Shown here: positions 24,101 to 39,100 of the stretch, piece by piece
How positions within the stretch are numbered: the first letter of the stretch is position 1
Layout of the letters: each line of letters begins with the position of its first letter
Source of the DNA: Phaeosaccion multiseriatum
Taxonomy: Eukaryota; Ochrophyta, other classes
Direction: 5' to 3'
DNA length: 64,000 bases
Assembly (NCBI GenBank): GCA_965112735.1
Contig: OZ218950.1
Span: 2,356,001 to 2,420,000 of the forward strand
Notes under the pieces: generated by a model
Told to the model about the DNA's origin: nothing
Seen by the model: the letters and a program-made list of their open reading frames with translations, nothing else
Databases searched by the model: none
Made by a program: the position numbers and the translations under genes

Positions 24101-27100
24101 CCGTACATGTGGCGGGTCCGCTGAAAGCGGGGGCCGCACTGGAAGCCGGCGTCTGCGAAAGACTTGTAGATCTCACTCGATACGTCCTGCTCGCCAACTC
24201 TAGCTCGAATGGATTCCACGTGCAAAGAAGCTCGCGCCGTGCTACGCTCCATGACAGACACGTACTTCATTCTTGCCGTGGTGCCCTTGTCGCCCGTGGC
24301 ACCTCCGAAGAACTGCATGCTTCCATCTGCCGCGTGAAGGGCACTCATCCCGGCACAGACCATTGTATAGCGGCTTAGAGCTTGGTCCATGCCCGCCTGT
24401 TGGAAACCCTCAATCTCCAGTGGGACCACAAGGCTGGCTCCGTGCAGGACTACCTGCTGCTCCACTCCGAGCTGTCTGCCTCCTAGAGCAGCCACGACGC
24501 CCACTTCAATGTACGTCACCCCCGGAATGATCACCATATTGTTGACGGCATGGTCCTTGAGAAGGTCCTTGAGATGAGGGGAGAAGGGGCTGGGGAGCCT
24601 CATTCCGTCTCTCTCCTGGACCATCTCACCACTGGGCATAAAAGCCAGCGGAGGCTTGTACCAAGGAAATGATCGGCGAGTCGGATAAAGCTCAAGATGC
24701 TCCGGCCCCGCTATACTGCCCAGGGCTGCTCCAAACGAATCCTTGGAGTTCTGCCTTCGCGAGAGGGAGGAGATCCACGCCAGCCCCTCGCGACGCTCGC
24801 ACTTGGCTCCCATGCTGCTCAGCACAGTGTTGGGGCCCACCTCAACGATGCTCAAATCAGCCCCCCTCCCGTCTCCCATCCAGTGCTCCACCAGCGTGTG
24901 GATGCCTTCTGCGAACAGCACCGGCGACAGCATGTGCTGCACCCAATACGTCGCCTGCGTCACCTCCTCCCCTCTCACCACCTCACCCGTCACGTTGGAC
25001 ACCAGGGGAATGCGTGGGGCACTGAATGACACCTGCCTCAGAGCCTCCTCCAGCGCACGTACAGCGGGCTCCATCAGAGGAGAGTGGAAGGCGTGCGACA
25101 CCTCCAGGGCCTTGCAGCCCACCCCATCTGCCGTGAGCTTCTCCACCACCTTGTCCACAGCGCTGCGCGCTCCAGAGATCACGCTCGCGCTCGGTCCATT
25201 CGATGACGCCAGCACCACCTTCCCTGCCCCCCCCGCAGCGTCGATACTTGCCAAAGTCGCCTCCTTGCCTGCCCTCACTGCGAACATCACTCCCTCGCCC
25301 TCGGGGCAGGCCTGCATGGCGGCTCCTCTCTTGGCGGACAGCATCAGCCCGTCCTCCAGCGACATGACGCCGGCCACGCACGCCGCCACTACCTCGCCCA
25401 GGCTGTGGCCCATCACCATGGAAGGCTCCACGCCCTCCGACTTCCACAGCTCACACAGGGCGTACTCCAGCACAAACAGGCACGGCTGGCAGTAGCGTGT
25501 CTCCTTCAGCAGCGCTTGTGCAGTTTCCTCTCCCTCAGCAGTAGGGTACATGAGCTCCACCACAGACTTGTCCAGCCAGGCCCGCTCCATGAGCAGCCTG
25601 CTGCACTGCTGCACGCATTCCCGAAACACGCCCTCCTTCTCGTACAGCTCCCTGCCCATGCCCACGTACTGCGAGCCCTGTCCGGTGAACAAAAACGTCA
25701 CCGGCGAACTCTTCTTGCCTCGCTGTCCATCCAGCCGCAGCAAGGCTTCGCTCTCGCTCTCCTCTACCATCGTCGATCTGAAACTGCTGAGCACCGCATG
25801 GACATTGGCTCCTCCCGCGCCGAAGGAGCTGACAGCAGCAGTGCGCCTCTCCCCGTCCCTGGCACTCAGTGGCACCATCGTAGACGGCAAATTCACCGGA
25901 AAGCCATCCAAACGAAGCTCCGGATTGAGCTTCCTCATGTGGAGATTGGGGGGAGCAGATCCGTGCTGAAGGACCAGCAGAGCTTTGATGAGGCCAGCGA
26001 TTCCGGACGCACCCTCTAGATGCCCGATATTGGTCTTCACCGCCCCAACCACCAGGGGCCGGGCTTCCTCGCGGCCGTGGCCATACACGGCCCTCAAAGC
26101 ACTCATCTCGATGGGGTCGCCGAGAGAAGTCCCGGTGCCGTGCGCCTCCACGTAATCAACCTCCAGACCGCTCAAGCCGGCCTCCGCCAGTGCCTGCTCC
26201 ATGAGACGCTGCTGAGCAGATGGGCTCGGGGCAGTGTAGCGCAAACTTCTCCCGTTGTGGTTCGCAGCGCAGCCATTGACGACTGCGAGGATGTGGTCGC
26301 CATTGGCCTGTGCATCGTCCAGTCGCTTCAGTACCACGGCGCCGCAACCCTCACCTCGAACATAACCGTTGGCCGCAGCGTCGAACGCCTTGCAGCGCCT
26401 GACCATGAGGAATTGTGGGTTTGCAAAAGTGAAGAACAGACAAGAGGTAAGTATTAGGGGCCTTTCAGACAGCTTAGGCCTTTTGATCTTGCTCTCATAC
26501 CGGCCCTAAGAACAAGCTCCGCCCACACAAAAGAGACACGCACTTACCAGTCAAGACTCAGGAAACCTCCTTCGGCGAGGGTCTCGAACGCCTGTGTGCC
26601 CAGCAGCAAGTTGACGCCTCCCACCAAGGCGATGTCACACTTGCCCAGTCGTAAGCTGCTGCAGGCCCCCTCCAGTGCCACCAAAGACGACGAGCACGCC
26701 GTGTCGACACTCATGCTCGGCCCTCCGAGGCCCAGCACGTAAGACATCCGATTTGCCGGACTCGCATTGGACATGCCCATGACGGAGTACGCACCCTTGT
26801 TCGCATCGTCTACCACTGAGCCCCACTCGCTGCCGGACATACCCACGAACACACCGGTGTTGCTGCCATGTAGTGTATCCTTGCGGTATCCCGCCCTGTG
26901 CAGAGCCTCGTACCCCACCTCCAGCATGACGCGCTGATGAGGGTCCATGGCACCCGCTTCGGCCACAGAGATGCCGAAGAAGGTGTTGTCAAAAGCCTCC
27001 ACTCCATCAATGAAGCCCCCTTGCCACTGCTTCTGACCCTCATCGGCCCAGCGACCAACAGGGCTGGCTCCAATACAGTCTGTCCCTGCACAGAGCATAG

Positions 27101-30100
27101 CCCAGAAGTCCTCGGGGCTCTTCACCCCTCCAGGGAAGCGACAGGCGATCCCGACGACGGCCAGCGGCGCCCTTGAGTCAGTGCGGTGCGCTTCAGCCGC
27201 GATCGCCGCAGAGCGACTGCTGGAGGGTTCCTCTACCTCGCCAAGCACCTCCGCTTCGATCCACACTGCCAGCGCCGCTACCGTGGGATACGCGAAGAGC
27301 ACGTCAGTGGTCACTACAGCCCCGAAGCGAGCCTGTAGACGGCCGCGCAGCTCCACTGTTGATAAAGAGTCAAGACCTGCTTCCATCAAAGGCGTGTTCG
27401 CGTCCAGCTCTTCGGCACCCTCCCCAATCAGCTCCTTGGCGATATCCATCACCGCCAATCGCACTGATTGCTGTCGCTCGCCAGGGGGCAGTCTCAAGAG
27501 CGCCTCGCGCACTTCATTGTTTAGTGCGGTGTTGCTGGACGCGCCTGCTGCTGTTGAGACAAGCCCTGACAGCAGGAACGAGCCGCGGGACGCACCCAAG
27601 CTGTCTGCAAACTTGCTCCAGTCCATGCCAGGCAGAACGGCATAATCGCCAAAATGCGCTGACGACATCGCAGCGGCATCTAAAGCAGCCATGCCCAGCT
27701 CAGCTGACACCGTGCCCACACCAGCCAGCTCCAACTGTTTTTGAACGATATCGAGCTGGGCGGCCATACCAACGTCAGCCCACGGCCCCCACTGCAATGA
27801 CGTCCCTGCGAGCCCGAGGTGTCGCCTGTGCCGCATCAGCCCGTCCACAGCCGCATTCGCTGCAGCGTAGTTGGCCTGTCCAGCGTTACCCAGTACTCCG
27901 GCCATGGATGTGAAGCAAAAGAAGAAGTCAAGGCCAGGAGCGCGCCCATCCTCCTTCGCCCAAGCCAACGAAAGCTCGTGCAAGTTTATCGCCCCCTGCA
28001 CCTTCGGTCCGAAGACGTTCGTCACGCTCTCCACCGTTTGCTCTCCCAGGAGCTTATCATCCAGCACCCCGGCAGCATGCACCACACCGCGTACAGGGGG
28101 TAGCAGAGGCAGCACGCCCCCCAGGCATGTCCCAAGTGCCTCAGCATCAGCAACATCACAAGTAGGAGTATGGGTGGTCAGCTCCACCTTATTCTGAAGC
28201 TGCTGCCACTGTTCTGTCATGCTTTCGGCGACCTTCCCACTCCTCGACAGCAGCACAAGGTGACGAGCGCCCCTCGACGCGAGGTGCTGGGCCGTCACGA
28301 GGCCGAGAGCCCCCAGACCGCCGCTGATGACGTACGTGCCATCCGACACCACTGGCACACCGTACGAGGGGTTGGTCAGCACCACCTTGCCGATGTGCTT
28401 CGCTTGGCTCATGTATAGCATGGCCTTCTGAGTATCCTCCCTCATGTCAAAGGGTATGGTCGGTAACGGCTTCACATTGCCAGACATGCACTCTTTAGCC
28501 AGATGCTGCAGCTCGTCGCTTATCCAGCCCGGCTCACCCGCCGAAAAGTCGAAGTCGATAATGGCGTCCACGGCGACGAGGTTGTACCTCACATCGGACC
28601 GGGCGATGTGCATCTGCTCGTGACTCCATACACCTCTCTTCCCAATCTCCACGAATCTGCCTCTCTCTGTCAGCATGTCCAATGAGAAGGGAATGTAATC
28701 CTCGCTCAGTGAGTTGAGCACCACATCCACCTTCATCTCCCCCATGGACTGCTTGAACGCCTCTGCGTCTCTTGAAGACGCAATGTGCTGCACTCCCAAG
28801 CTCCGGAGGAAGTCATGCTTCACAGCAGCACCGGCAGTAGCGTACACGTCTGCGCCCACCCGCTGAGCATACTGCACGGCGGCAAGGCCCACACCACCCG
28901 ACGCGGCATGAATCAACACCTTCTCTCCAGCCTTAAGGTCGTGGAAGGCCTTCGCTACCGTCAAGCACACGGTGGGAAGTGCAGCGGCCTGCTCGAAGCT
29001 CAGCACGGCCGGCATCACGGCCAGACACACATCACTCGTCGTCACATGACTGCGCAAACATCCCGCATCGCCAAAGCCAAACACTGCATCGCCGACACTG
29101 AAGCGCGAGCTTCCTCCCACACTGATCACCTCACCCGCGAACTCGCAGCAAGGATCTCCAGGGTCGCCAGGGTACATATCCAGCACATTCAGCACGTCCC
29201 GGAAATTAAGCCCAACAGCCCTTACTGCCACCTCTACGGAGCTGCCAGCTGGGTCAAGGGACTGATGTTTGCCATGGTTCACATCATCACGAAGGGCGAA
29301 AGCGTCGGCAATGCTGCCTCTTGCCTTCAAATCAAGCGCGAAGGGAAGCTGGAGGGACTGACGTGTTAGCTGAGGAGCCCAGCACTGCCCGTCGCGTACC
29401 CATACATCTTCTGTGGCAGGAGGGAAGGCCAAGCCTAAGGCAACCTCGCAGTCTTGGTCCTTCTTGCCGCTGAGGTCCACCACACCAATCTGCAGGGAGG
29501 GGTGCTCCACTCTCGCAGTCCGCACCAGCCCAGTCACCCAGCTGTCACGCCAGTCCTCGCCGCTTTGGACTCCTCTGGTCAAAACTGTCAGCGGTACCCT
29601 TGATGCAGTACACAGGCTCCTGAGTAGAGCCATCAGGGCGTAGGCCGCTCGTGCTTGCGTGCTTCCTTCTGCGTCTTCTTCGCCAGCTCCGGGTACCAGC
29701 ACGTACAACACGCGAGCCCACTCGTCCTGTCCAAGAAGAAGAGTACCATCATCCCAGGAGGCGTCCTTCCGCCCATATCGAGTGTGTACGTCCACGTTCT
29801 CCGGAACACAGCGCCGCACTGCAGCAATGATTGAAATCTCTTCCTCCCTTTCGTCCTGTGGAATAACCACGAGCCACTTTTGACGCGCCGCCGCCTCAGC
29901 AGGGTCAGTATCACTACCAGGGGCCTCCTCTTGTGTAGACGACTCAGCGGTCTGCCATTCAAGCGTGTACATCGCCCGATGAAGAGGATTGGGGCACGCA
30001 AAGCCTCTCGCCCGCTGCACGCGGAAGCCCCGCATCTCCACGAGCACCTCTTTGCTGTCGAAGTCTGCAATGCGGATGTCAAACTTGACGCTGTCCACCA

Positions 30101-33100
30101 CTGACTGGCCCTCACTCAGCTTCGTGTGCACCCACACGTTCTTTCCCGCCATGGAGGCGGAAACAACCACTTCGTCAAAGCCTGCAGGTAGGAATGGAGA
30201 TTCCCCCCCCTCCTTGAGCAGCTTCCTTGGCAGCGCTTGCATGATGGTATGAGTAGCATTGTCCAGCACTGCGGGGTGCAGAGCAAAGCCCTTCATCTCC
30301 CACGGCTCGCACAGCTCCTCATCCATGGCACACACGATCGACAGAACCTCTCCGTCCCCTCCGTACATGTGGCGGGTCCGCTGAAAGCGGGGGCCGTACT
30401 GGAAGCCGGCGTCTGCGAAAGACTTGTAGATCTCACTCGGTACGTCCTGCTCGCCAACTCTAGCTCGAATGGATTCCACGTGCAAAGAAGCTCGCGCCGT
30501 GCTACGCTCCATGACAGACACGTACTTCATTCTTGCCGTGGTGCCCTTGTCGCCCGTGGCACCTCCGAAGAACTGCATGCTTCCATCTGCCGCGTGAAGG
30601 GCACTCATCCCGGCACAGACCATTGTATGGCGGCTTTGAGCTTGGTCCATGCCCGCCTGTTGGAAACCCTCAATCTCCAGTGGGACCACAAGGCTGGCTC
30701 CGTGCAGGACTACCTGCTGCTCCACTCCGAGCTGTCTGCCTCCTAGAGCAGCCACGACGCCCACTTCAATGTACGTCACCCCCGGAATGATCACCATATT
30801 GTTGACGGCATGGTCCTTGAGAAGGTCCTTGAGATGAGGGGAGAAGGGGCTGGGGAGCCTCATTCCGTCTCTCTCCTGGACCATCTCACCATTCGGCATA
30901 AAAGCAAGCGGAGGCTTGTACCAAGGAAATGATCGGCGAGTCGGATAAAGCTCAAGATGCTCCGGCCCCGCTATACTGCCCAGGGCTGCTCTAAACGAAT
31001 CCTCAGAGCTCTTCCCGCGCGTGAGGGAGGAGATCCACGCCAGCCCCTCGCGACGCTCGCACTTGGCTCCCATGCTGCTCAGCACAGTGTTGGGGCCCAC
31101 CTCAACGATGCTCAAATCAGCCCCCCTCCCGTCTCCCATCCAGTGCTCCACCAGCGTGTGGATGCCTTCTGCGAACAGCACCGGCGACAGCATGTGCTGC
31201 ACCCAATACGTCGCCTGCGTCACCTCCTCCCCTGTCACCACCTCACCCGTCACGTTGGACACCAGGGGAATGCGTGGGGCACTGAATGACACCTGCCTCA
31301 GAGCCTCCTCCAGCGCACGTACAGCGGGCTCCATCAGAGGAGAGTGGAAGGCGTGCGACACCTCCAGGGCCTTGCAGCCCACCCCATCTGCCGTGAGCTT
31401 CTCCACCACCTTGTCCACAGCGCTGCGCGCTCCAGAGATCACGCTCGCGCTCGGTCCATTCGATGACGCCAGCACCACCTCCCCTGCCCCCCCCGAAGCG
31501 TCGATACTTGCCAAAGTCGCCTCCTTGCCTGCCCTCACTGCGAACATCACTCCCTCGCCCTCGGGGCAGGCCTGCATGGCGGCTCCTCTCTTGGCGGACA
31601 GCATCAGTCCGTCCTCCAGCGACATGACGCCGGCCACGCACGCCGCCACTACCTCGCCCAGGCTGTGGCCCATCACCATGGAAGGCTCCACGCCCTCCGA
31701 CTTCCACAGCTCACACAGGGCGTGTTCCAACACAAACAGGCACGGCTGGCAGTAGCGTGTCTCCTTCAGTACCGCTTGTGTAGTCTTCTCCTCCTCCTTC
31801 CCATCCTCAGCGGCGGCAGGGTACATGAGCTCCACCACAGACTTGTCCAGCCAGGCCCGCTCCATGAGCAGCCTGCTGCACTGCTGCACGCACTCGCGGA
31901 ACACGCCCTCCTTCTCGTACAGCTCCCTGCCCATGCCCACGTACTGCGAGCCCTGTCCTGTGAACAAGAACGCCACTGGAGTCGCTGCTTGCCCCGGATT
32001 AGGGCCTGGCGCACCCTCACTCTTCTCCCCATAGCTCCTCAACAGCACGTGTGAATTCGTTCCTCCTGCCCCGAACGAGCTCACCCCCACCAAGACATCT
32101 CCCTCGTCCTCCAGCAGCACCATCGCCGACGGGAGCTGCACGGGGAAGCCGTCCATGTCCAGCTCCGGGTTGATACTCTCGAGGTGGAGGTTGGCGGGCA
32201 CCGCGCGGTGCTGCAGCATCAAGACGGCCTTGATGAGCCCAGCAATGCCCGCCGCACCCTCCAGATGGCCAATATTGGTCTTGGCCGCACCCACTACCAG
32301 CGGGAAAGAGTCGGCGCGGTTCTTTCCGTACGTGGCCCTGAGAGCGCTCATCTCGATGGGGTCGCCGAGCGAGGTGCCCGTGCCGTGCGCCTCCACGATG
32401 CGTACCTCGGAGCCCTCTCGACCGGCCTCACGCAGCGTCGCCTCGATGAGTCTCTGCTGGGCGGCGGGGCTGGGGGCAGTGAGGCGGGCACTGGTTCCGT
32501 TGTGGTTCACGGCACAGCCCTCAATCACAGCGAGGACCGTGTCTCCGGCAGCGAGGGCGTCATCTAGGTGTTTCAGCACAACGGCACCGCATCCTTCACC
32601 ACGCACGTATCCGTTTGCCGACGCGTCGAACGTCTTGCAGCGCCTGAGAAGGGCATGGGAATTGTGGGGTGGGGTGAGGTAAGTTGACTTCAATGGCACT
32701 CAAGTCGTTCTCACTGTGCGACTTGCCAGAGAGGCGATGGCCAAAGGGGGAAGAACAACAGGAATGGAAGCACTCCACACTCACACGCACATACCCGTCG
32801 GGCGATAAGAAACCACTTCCCTTCAGCCTTTCGAAGCTCTGCGTGCCGAGCAACAGATTCACTCCGCCCACCACGGCTGCGTCGCACTTGCCCATGCGTA
32901 AGCTGCTGCAAGCGCTGTCCAGGGCCACCAGAGAGGACGAGCACGCCGTGTCAGTGGTCATGGACGGGCCCTGCAGTCCGAGCGTGTACGACAGACGATT
33001 GGACACGCTTGCCCCTGCTGCGCCCATGGTGCTATACACGCCTGTCGACGACGAGCCTTCCCCGCGTGCTCCCCAGTCACTGCCGCTCATGCCCACGAAC

Positions 33101-36100
33101 ACTCCGGTCTGACTGCCACTCAGGCTTTGCTTGGTATAGCCCGCAGTCACAAGCGCCTCCAGTCCCACCTCCAGCATCACCCGTTGGTGTGGGTCCATGG
33201 CAGAAGCCTCAGCACTGGTAATGCCGAACACAGATGAATCGAACATTTCCACGCCGTCGATGAAGCTTCCTTGCCACTGCTGCTCATCCTCCTCCTTGCT
33301 CGCCCAGCGGTCGAGCGGAGCAGGCTGGACACAGTCCTTGCCATTGCTAAGCATGGCCCAAAACTCCTCTGGGCTGTTCGAACCACCTGGCAAGCGGCAC
33401 GCCATGCCCACCACCGCCAACGGTGCCTTCATGTCGCCCCTCTGGTATCCAATCGACTCACTCTCACCCTCATCATCCTCCTCAGATCCCATCACCAAGG
33501 CTTCCAGCCAGGTAGACAGCGCTACGATTGAGGGGTGACTGAAGAGCACGTCGTTGGGGACGGACACGCCGAAGCGAGCTTGGAGTCGACTCCGGAGCTC
33601 CACCGTAGACATGGAGTCCAGCCCAGCCTCCATCAAAGGCGTATCAGCCTCGAGCACGGTGCCCGCTTCACCAATGCATGCCGTTGCGATCTCCGTGATG
33701 ACGCCTTCCAGCATGGGCTTCCGACTCGGCTCTGGCATCTCCAGCAGGTCACGCCTCACGGCAGCAGTAACGTTATTCCCCACCCCGTTTCCCGCGCGGC
33801 TACCCAAGCCCGCATCCTCTACGAGGGCCTCAAGCATTGTCGAGCCACCAAAAGCCCCCGGCGCAGATACTTGCCAGTCCATTCCCGGCGCCACCAGGAG
33901 CTCGCGTGATGCCGCAGATGGGGATGACACGCTGGCATCAAGCGCCGCCATACCCAATGCATTGCTGATGAGCCCAACGCCGGCCATCTCCAGACTGGCC
34001 ATGGCAACTTCGGACCGAGCGGCCATGCCAGCTTCGCCCCACGGCCCCCACTGGAGGGCCACAGAGCTGGAGTGACCGAGGCGCCGACGATGCTGCATCA
34101 GCCCGTCCACAGCAGCGTTGGCTGCAGCATAGTTGGCCTGGCCTGCATTGCCAAGCACACCTGCCATGGATGTGTAGGACACAAAGAAGTCCAAGGGCCA
34201 GGCCATCTGCACCGACAGCTCGTGCAGATTCCAAGCGCCCTCCACCTTCGGCTTGAAGACCTCTTCGATACTCTCGGGCGTCTGGTCCACCAGCAAGCGA
34301 TCGTCGAGCACGCCAGCAGCATGGATGACACCTCGCACGGGCGGCATGCAGCTGAGCGCCGTGCCTAGGGCCTTCTCAAGCGACTGCGCGCTAGACACGT
34401 CGCACGATACAGCCTTGGTGCTCACCCCGCCGGCCACGGTGAGAAGCTCCTCCCACAGCGCCTGGGAGTCCGCCTTGACTTTTCCCCCTCGCGAGAGCAG
34501 TACAAGATGATGAGCTCCTTTATCGGCCAAATGCTTCGCAGTCGCCAGCCCCAGCGCCCCCAGCCCACCGCTGATGACATAAGTCCCGTCTCGCACGACG
34601 GGAATACCACACTCAGGGCTTTTGAGCACAACCTTCCCTATGTGCTTCGCAGTTCTGAGGAAGTTCATTGCATCCGCAAGCTCATCCCTCAAGTCGAATG
34701 TCTTCACTGGTAGCGCCTCGGCCCTGCCCGCCTCGCTGCCCGCTGTCAGCTGCTCCAGCCCAGCGAACGCCCAGCCCTGCTTCTCGGCCTTGAAGTCGTC
34801 TGCTATCATGCAGTCCAGCGCAATCATCTCGTACAGCACGTCGGGCCTGGCAGCCTTCATCGCCTCCCTGGTCCACACGCCTCGCTTGCCAATCTCCATG
34901 AAGCGCCCGTTCTTCGTCAGCAGCTCCAGAGAGTAAGGGATGAAGTTGTCCGACAGGCAATTGAGTACCACATCCACCTTCGCAGCTCCAATGGAAGCCT
35001 TGAAGGCCTCCGCATCTCGCGACGACGCAATGTGCTTCACACCCAGGCCTCGCAAGTAGGCGTGCTTCTCAACGGATCCAGCAGTGGCGTAGATCTCCGC
35101 TCCGATGCGCTGAGCAATCTGCACGGCCACCAGACCCACTCCACCTGACGCGGCATGGATGAGCACCTTCTCACCACGCTTCAAGCCAGCGAGTTGCTCG
35201 AATGCATGCACCACTGTGAGCCACGCGATAGGCAGCGCTGCCATGTCCTCGAAGGTCCTGTTGGAAGGCATGTTGGCCAGACACACGTCACTTGTCGTTA
35301 CGTGGGAGCAGAAGCAGCCCTTGTCCGGAAACCCGTAGACCTTGTCTCCCACTTGAAAGCGCGACTTTCGCGATGATCGAGTGACCACCCCCGATAGCTC
35401 GATGCCAGGCTGTCCAGGGTCGCCAGGGTACAGGTCGAGCACATTCAGCACGTCTCTGAAGTTGAGCCCCACCGCCTTGACACAAATTTCAATCTCCCCG
35501 TCCTGCAAGGCAGTGTCTCTCTCGGAAGGGAGTATGTCTCTGCGCTTCAAGCCTCCCTCGATGGTTCCCCTCGCCATGAGATCGAAAGAGAAGGGAAGGC
35601 TGACTACCGAGGAGCGAGTCAGCTGAGGCGTCTTGCATTCTCCTCCTTGCACACGCACATCTTGACTCTGGAGGGGAAGACCCAACGCCAAGCTCAAGTC
35701 CTCCACGTTCGCTTCCACGACCATGATGTGCATCTCTGGCCGCTCGATGCGAACGGAGCGAATCATGCCAAACACCAGCATGTGTGCCCATCCCTCGCCT
35801 CCCCCGCTCAGCGTGTCTTGTAGTAGCACCATCAAGGGGACTGGTCTCTTGGCCAACTGCTGCGTTACCGCCAGCAGCTTCTGTGCTCCCTGCTGAGCGG
35901 CGCTGGCTGATGACATTGCCGTCTGTCCCTCCCCTCCTCCACCGCCGAGCACGTAAAGCACTCGCGACCACTCGCTCCTCTCCAAGCCTCTCACCACATG
36001 CTGGTCATAGGCACACTCCTGCACACGCAGCGTCACGTGCTCGGGCACGGATTGCTCAATACGCTTCACCAACGCTGCAGCTGTACTTACTCTATCTACC

Positions 36101-39100
36101 AAAGCCAGCCACGTCTCCTTCTCCATACAAAACTTCCCCGGGGTGGTTGCCAGAGCCAGAGCCTCGTCTGGCTGCCACTCCAGATAGTATAAGGCTCGAC
36201 GAAGAGGGTTCAGGAGCGTAAAGCCCTTGGCCCTCTGCAGCTTGACGCCCTTCATGGTCACGAGCACGTACTGGCTGTCAAAGTCGGCAATAACAATGTC
36301 AAAGTTGACGCTGTCGCGCTTGTCGCTGATCTCGGTGAGCACGGTATGCACCCACACCTTTTCTCCTCTGATGGCGCCCTTCGCAACGACGTCTTTGCAT
36401 CCAGCTGGCAAGAATGTAGCACCCTGGGTCAGCTCAGAAGGCAGAAGCGCAAGCATGGTGTGTGCGGCACTGTCCAGCACGGCGGGGTGGAGGTAGAATC
36501 CACGCACCTCCCACTCAGAGCACAGGCTGGGGTCCTGCGCTGTCGCCACGGACAGAGCCTGTCCCTCGGCAGCGTACAAGCGCTCTGTCCGCCTGAAACG
36601 GGGGCCGAAGTTGAAGCCGACCTTAGCGAACGTGGCGTACAGCTCACCCGAAATGTCGCGCTGCCCCACTGCCTCCTGGATGCTCCTCACGTCCATCATT
36701 GCAGTAGCCTCTCTTGCCTCCAGCACCACTGACGCCGCCCTGGCTACAGCCTCACCTGCCTTGCCGCGGGGGCCGCCCGTGATCCGCGTCTTGCCGTGGG
36801 CAGAGAGGAACACGTTTACCTCCGAGCATGCCACTGTCGTGGACCCATCCACCAATCGCTCCACGCCAGGCACACTGGCGCCTGCCACCTCCAGCGGGGC
36901 CGTGAAGACGAGGCCCTTCATGCACGCCTGGCCATCGGCGGGGAAGGCCTCGCCCCTCAGTAGCGTGGCCAGGGCCAGCTCAATGTAGCCCATGCCCGGC
37001 ATGAGCACCACCCCCCCCACTGCGTGCTCCTGCAGCAGGCCCTTGAGCCTTGGAGAGAATGGGCAGGACAGCAGCACCCCGCCCTTCTCATCTCGCACCC
37101 CTCCACTCGGGCAAAAAGCGTGATTATCGCTCTTGTACCACGGGAAGGCCACACGATTCGGGAAGAGCGCCTCCTCCTTGACGAAGGGGCCCCCATCGCC
37201 ATTCATGCCAGCCATCGGTACGGACTCACGCTTGTTCCCGTAGCTCCTCAGCAGCACGTGTGAATTCGTTCCTCCTGCCCCGAACGAGCTAACCCCCACC
37301 AACACGTCTTCCTCGTCCTCCAGCTGCACCATCGCCGACGGGAGCTGCACGGGGAAGCCGTCCATGTCCAGCTCTGGGTTGATGCTCTCGAGGTGGAGGT
37401 TGGCGGGCACCGCGCGGTGCTGCAGCATCAAGACGGCCTTGATGAGCCCAGCAATGCCCGCCGCACCCTCCAGATGGCCGATATTGGTCTTGACCGCACC
37501 CACTACCAGCGGGAAAGAGTCGGCGCGGTTCTTTCCGTACGTGGCCCTGAGAGCGCTCATCTCGATGGGGTCGCCGAGCGAGGTGCCCGTGCCGTGCGCC
37601 TCCACGATGCGTACCTCGGAGCCCTCTCGACCGGCCTCACGCAGCGTCGCCTCGATGAGTCTCTGCTGGGCGGCGGGGCTGGGGGCAGTGAGGCGGGCAC
37701 TGGTTCCGTTGTGGTTCACGGCACAGCCCTCAATCACAGCGAGGACCGTGTCTCCGGCAGCGAGGGCGTCATCTAGGTGTTTCAGCACAACGGCACCGCA
37801 TCCTTCACCACGCACGTATCCGTTTGCCGACGCGTCGAACGTCTTGCAGCGCCTGAGAAGGGCATGGGAATTGTGGGGTGGGGTGAGGTAAGTTGACTTC
37901 AATGGCACTCAAGTCGTTCTCACTGTGCGACTTGCCAGAGAGGCGATGGCCAAAGGGGGAAGAACAACAGGAATGGAAGCACTCCACACTCACACGCACA
38001 TACCCGTCGGGCGATAAGAAACCACTTCCCTTCAGCCTTTCGAAGCTCTGCGTGCCGAGCAACAGATTCACTCCGCCCACCACGGCTGCGTCGCACTTGC
38101 CCATGCGTAAGCTGCTGCAAGCGCTGTCCAGGGCCACCAGAGAGGACGAGCACGCCGTGTCAGTGGTCATGGACGGGCCCTGCAGTCCGAGCGTGTACGA
38201 CAGACGATTGGACACGCTTGCCCCTGCTGCGCCCATGGTGCTATACACGCCTGTCGACGACGAGCCTTCCCCGCGTGCTCCCCAGTCACTGCCGCTCATG
38301 CCCACGAACACTCCGGTCTGACTGCCACTCAGGCTTTGCTTGGTATAGCCCGCAGTCACAAGCGCCTCCAGTCCCACCTCCAGCATCACCCGTTGGTGTG
38401 GGTCCATGGCAGAAGCCTCAGCACTGGTAATGCCGAACACAGATGAATCGAACATTTCCACGCCGTCGATGAAGCTTCCTTGCCACTGCTGCTCATCCTC
38501 CTCCTTGCTCGCCCAGCGGTCGAGCGGAGCAGGCTGGACACAGTCCTTGCCATTGCTAAGCATGGCCCAAAACTCCTCTGGGCTGTTCGAACCACCTGGC
38601 AAGCGGCACGCCATGCCCACCACCGCCAACGGTGCCTTCATGTCGCCCCTCTGGTATCCAATCGACTCACTCTCACCCTCATCATCCTCCTCAGATCCCA
38701 TCACCAAGGCTTCCAGCCAGGTAGACAGCGCTACGATTGAGGGGTGACTGAAGAGCACGTCGTTGGGGACGGACACGCCGAAGCGAGCTTGGAGTCGACT
38801 CCGGAGCTCCACCGTAGACATGGAGTCCAGCCCAGCCTCCATCAAAGGCGTATCAGCCTCGAGCACGGTGCCCGCTTCACCAATGCATGCCGTTGCGATC
38901 TCCGTGATGACGCCTTCCAGCATGGGCTTCCGACTCGGCTCTGGCATCTCCAGCAGGTCACGCCTCACGGCAGCAGTAACGTTATTCCCCACCCCGTTTC
39001 CCGCGCGGCTACCCAAGCCCGCATCCTCTACGAGGGCCTCAAGCATTGTCGAGCCACCAAAAGCCCCCGGCGCAGATACTTGCCAGTCCATTCCCGGCGC

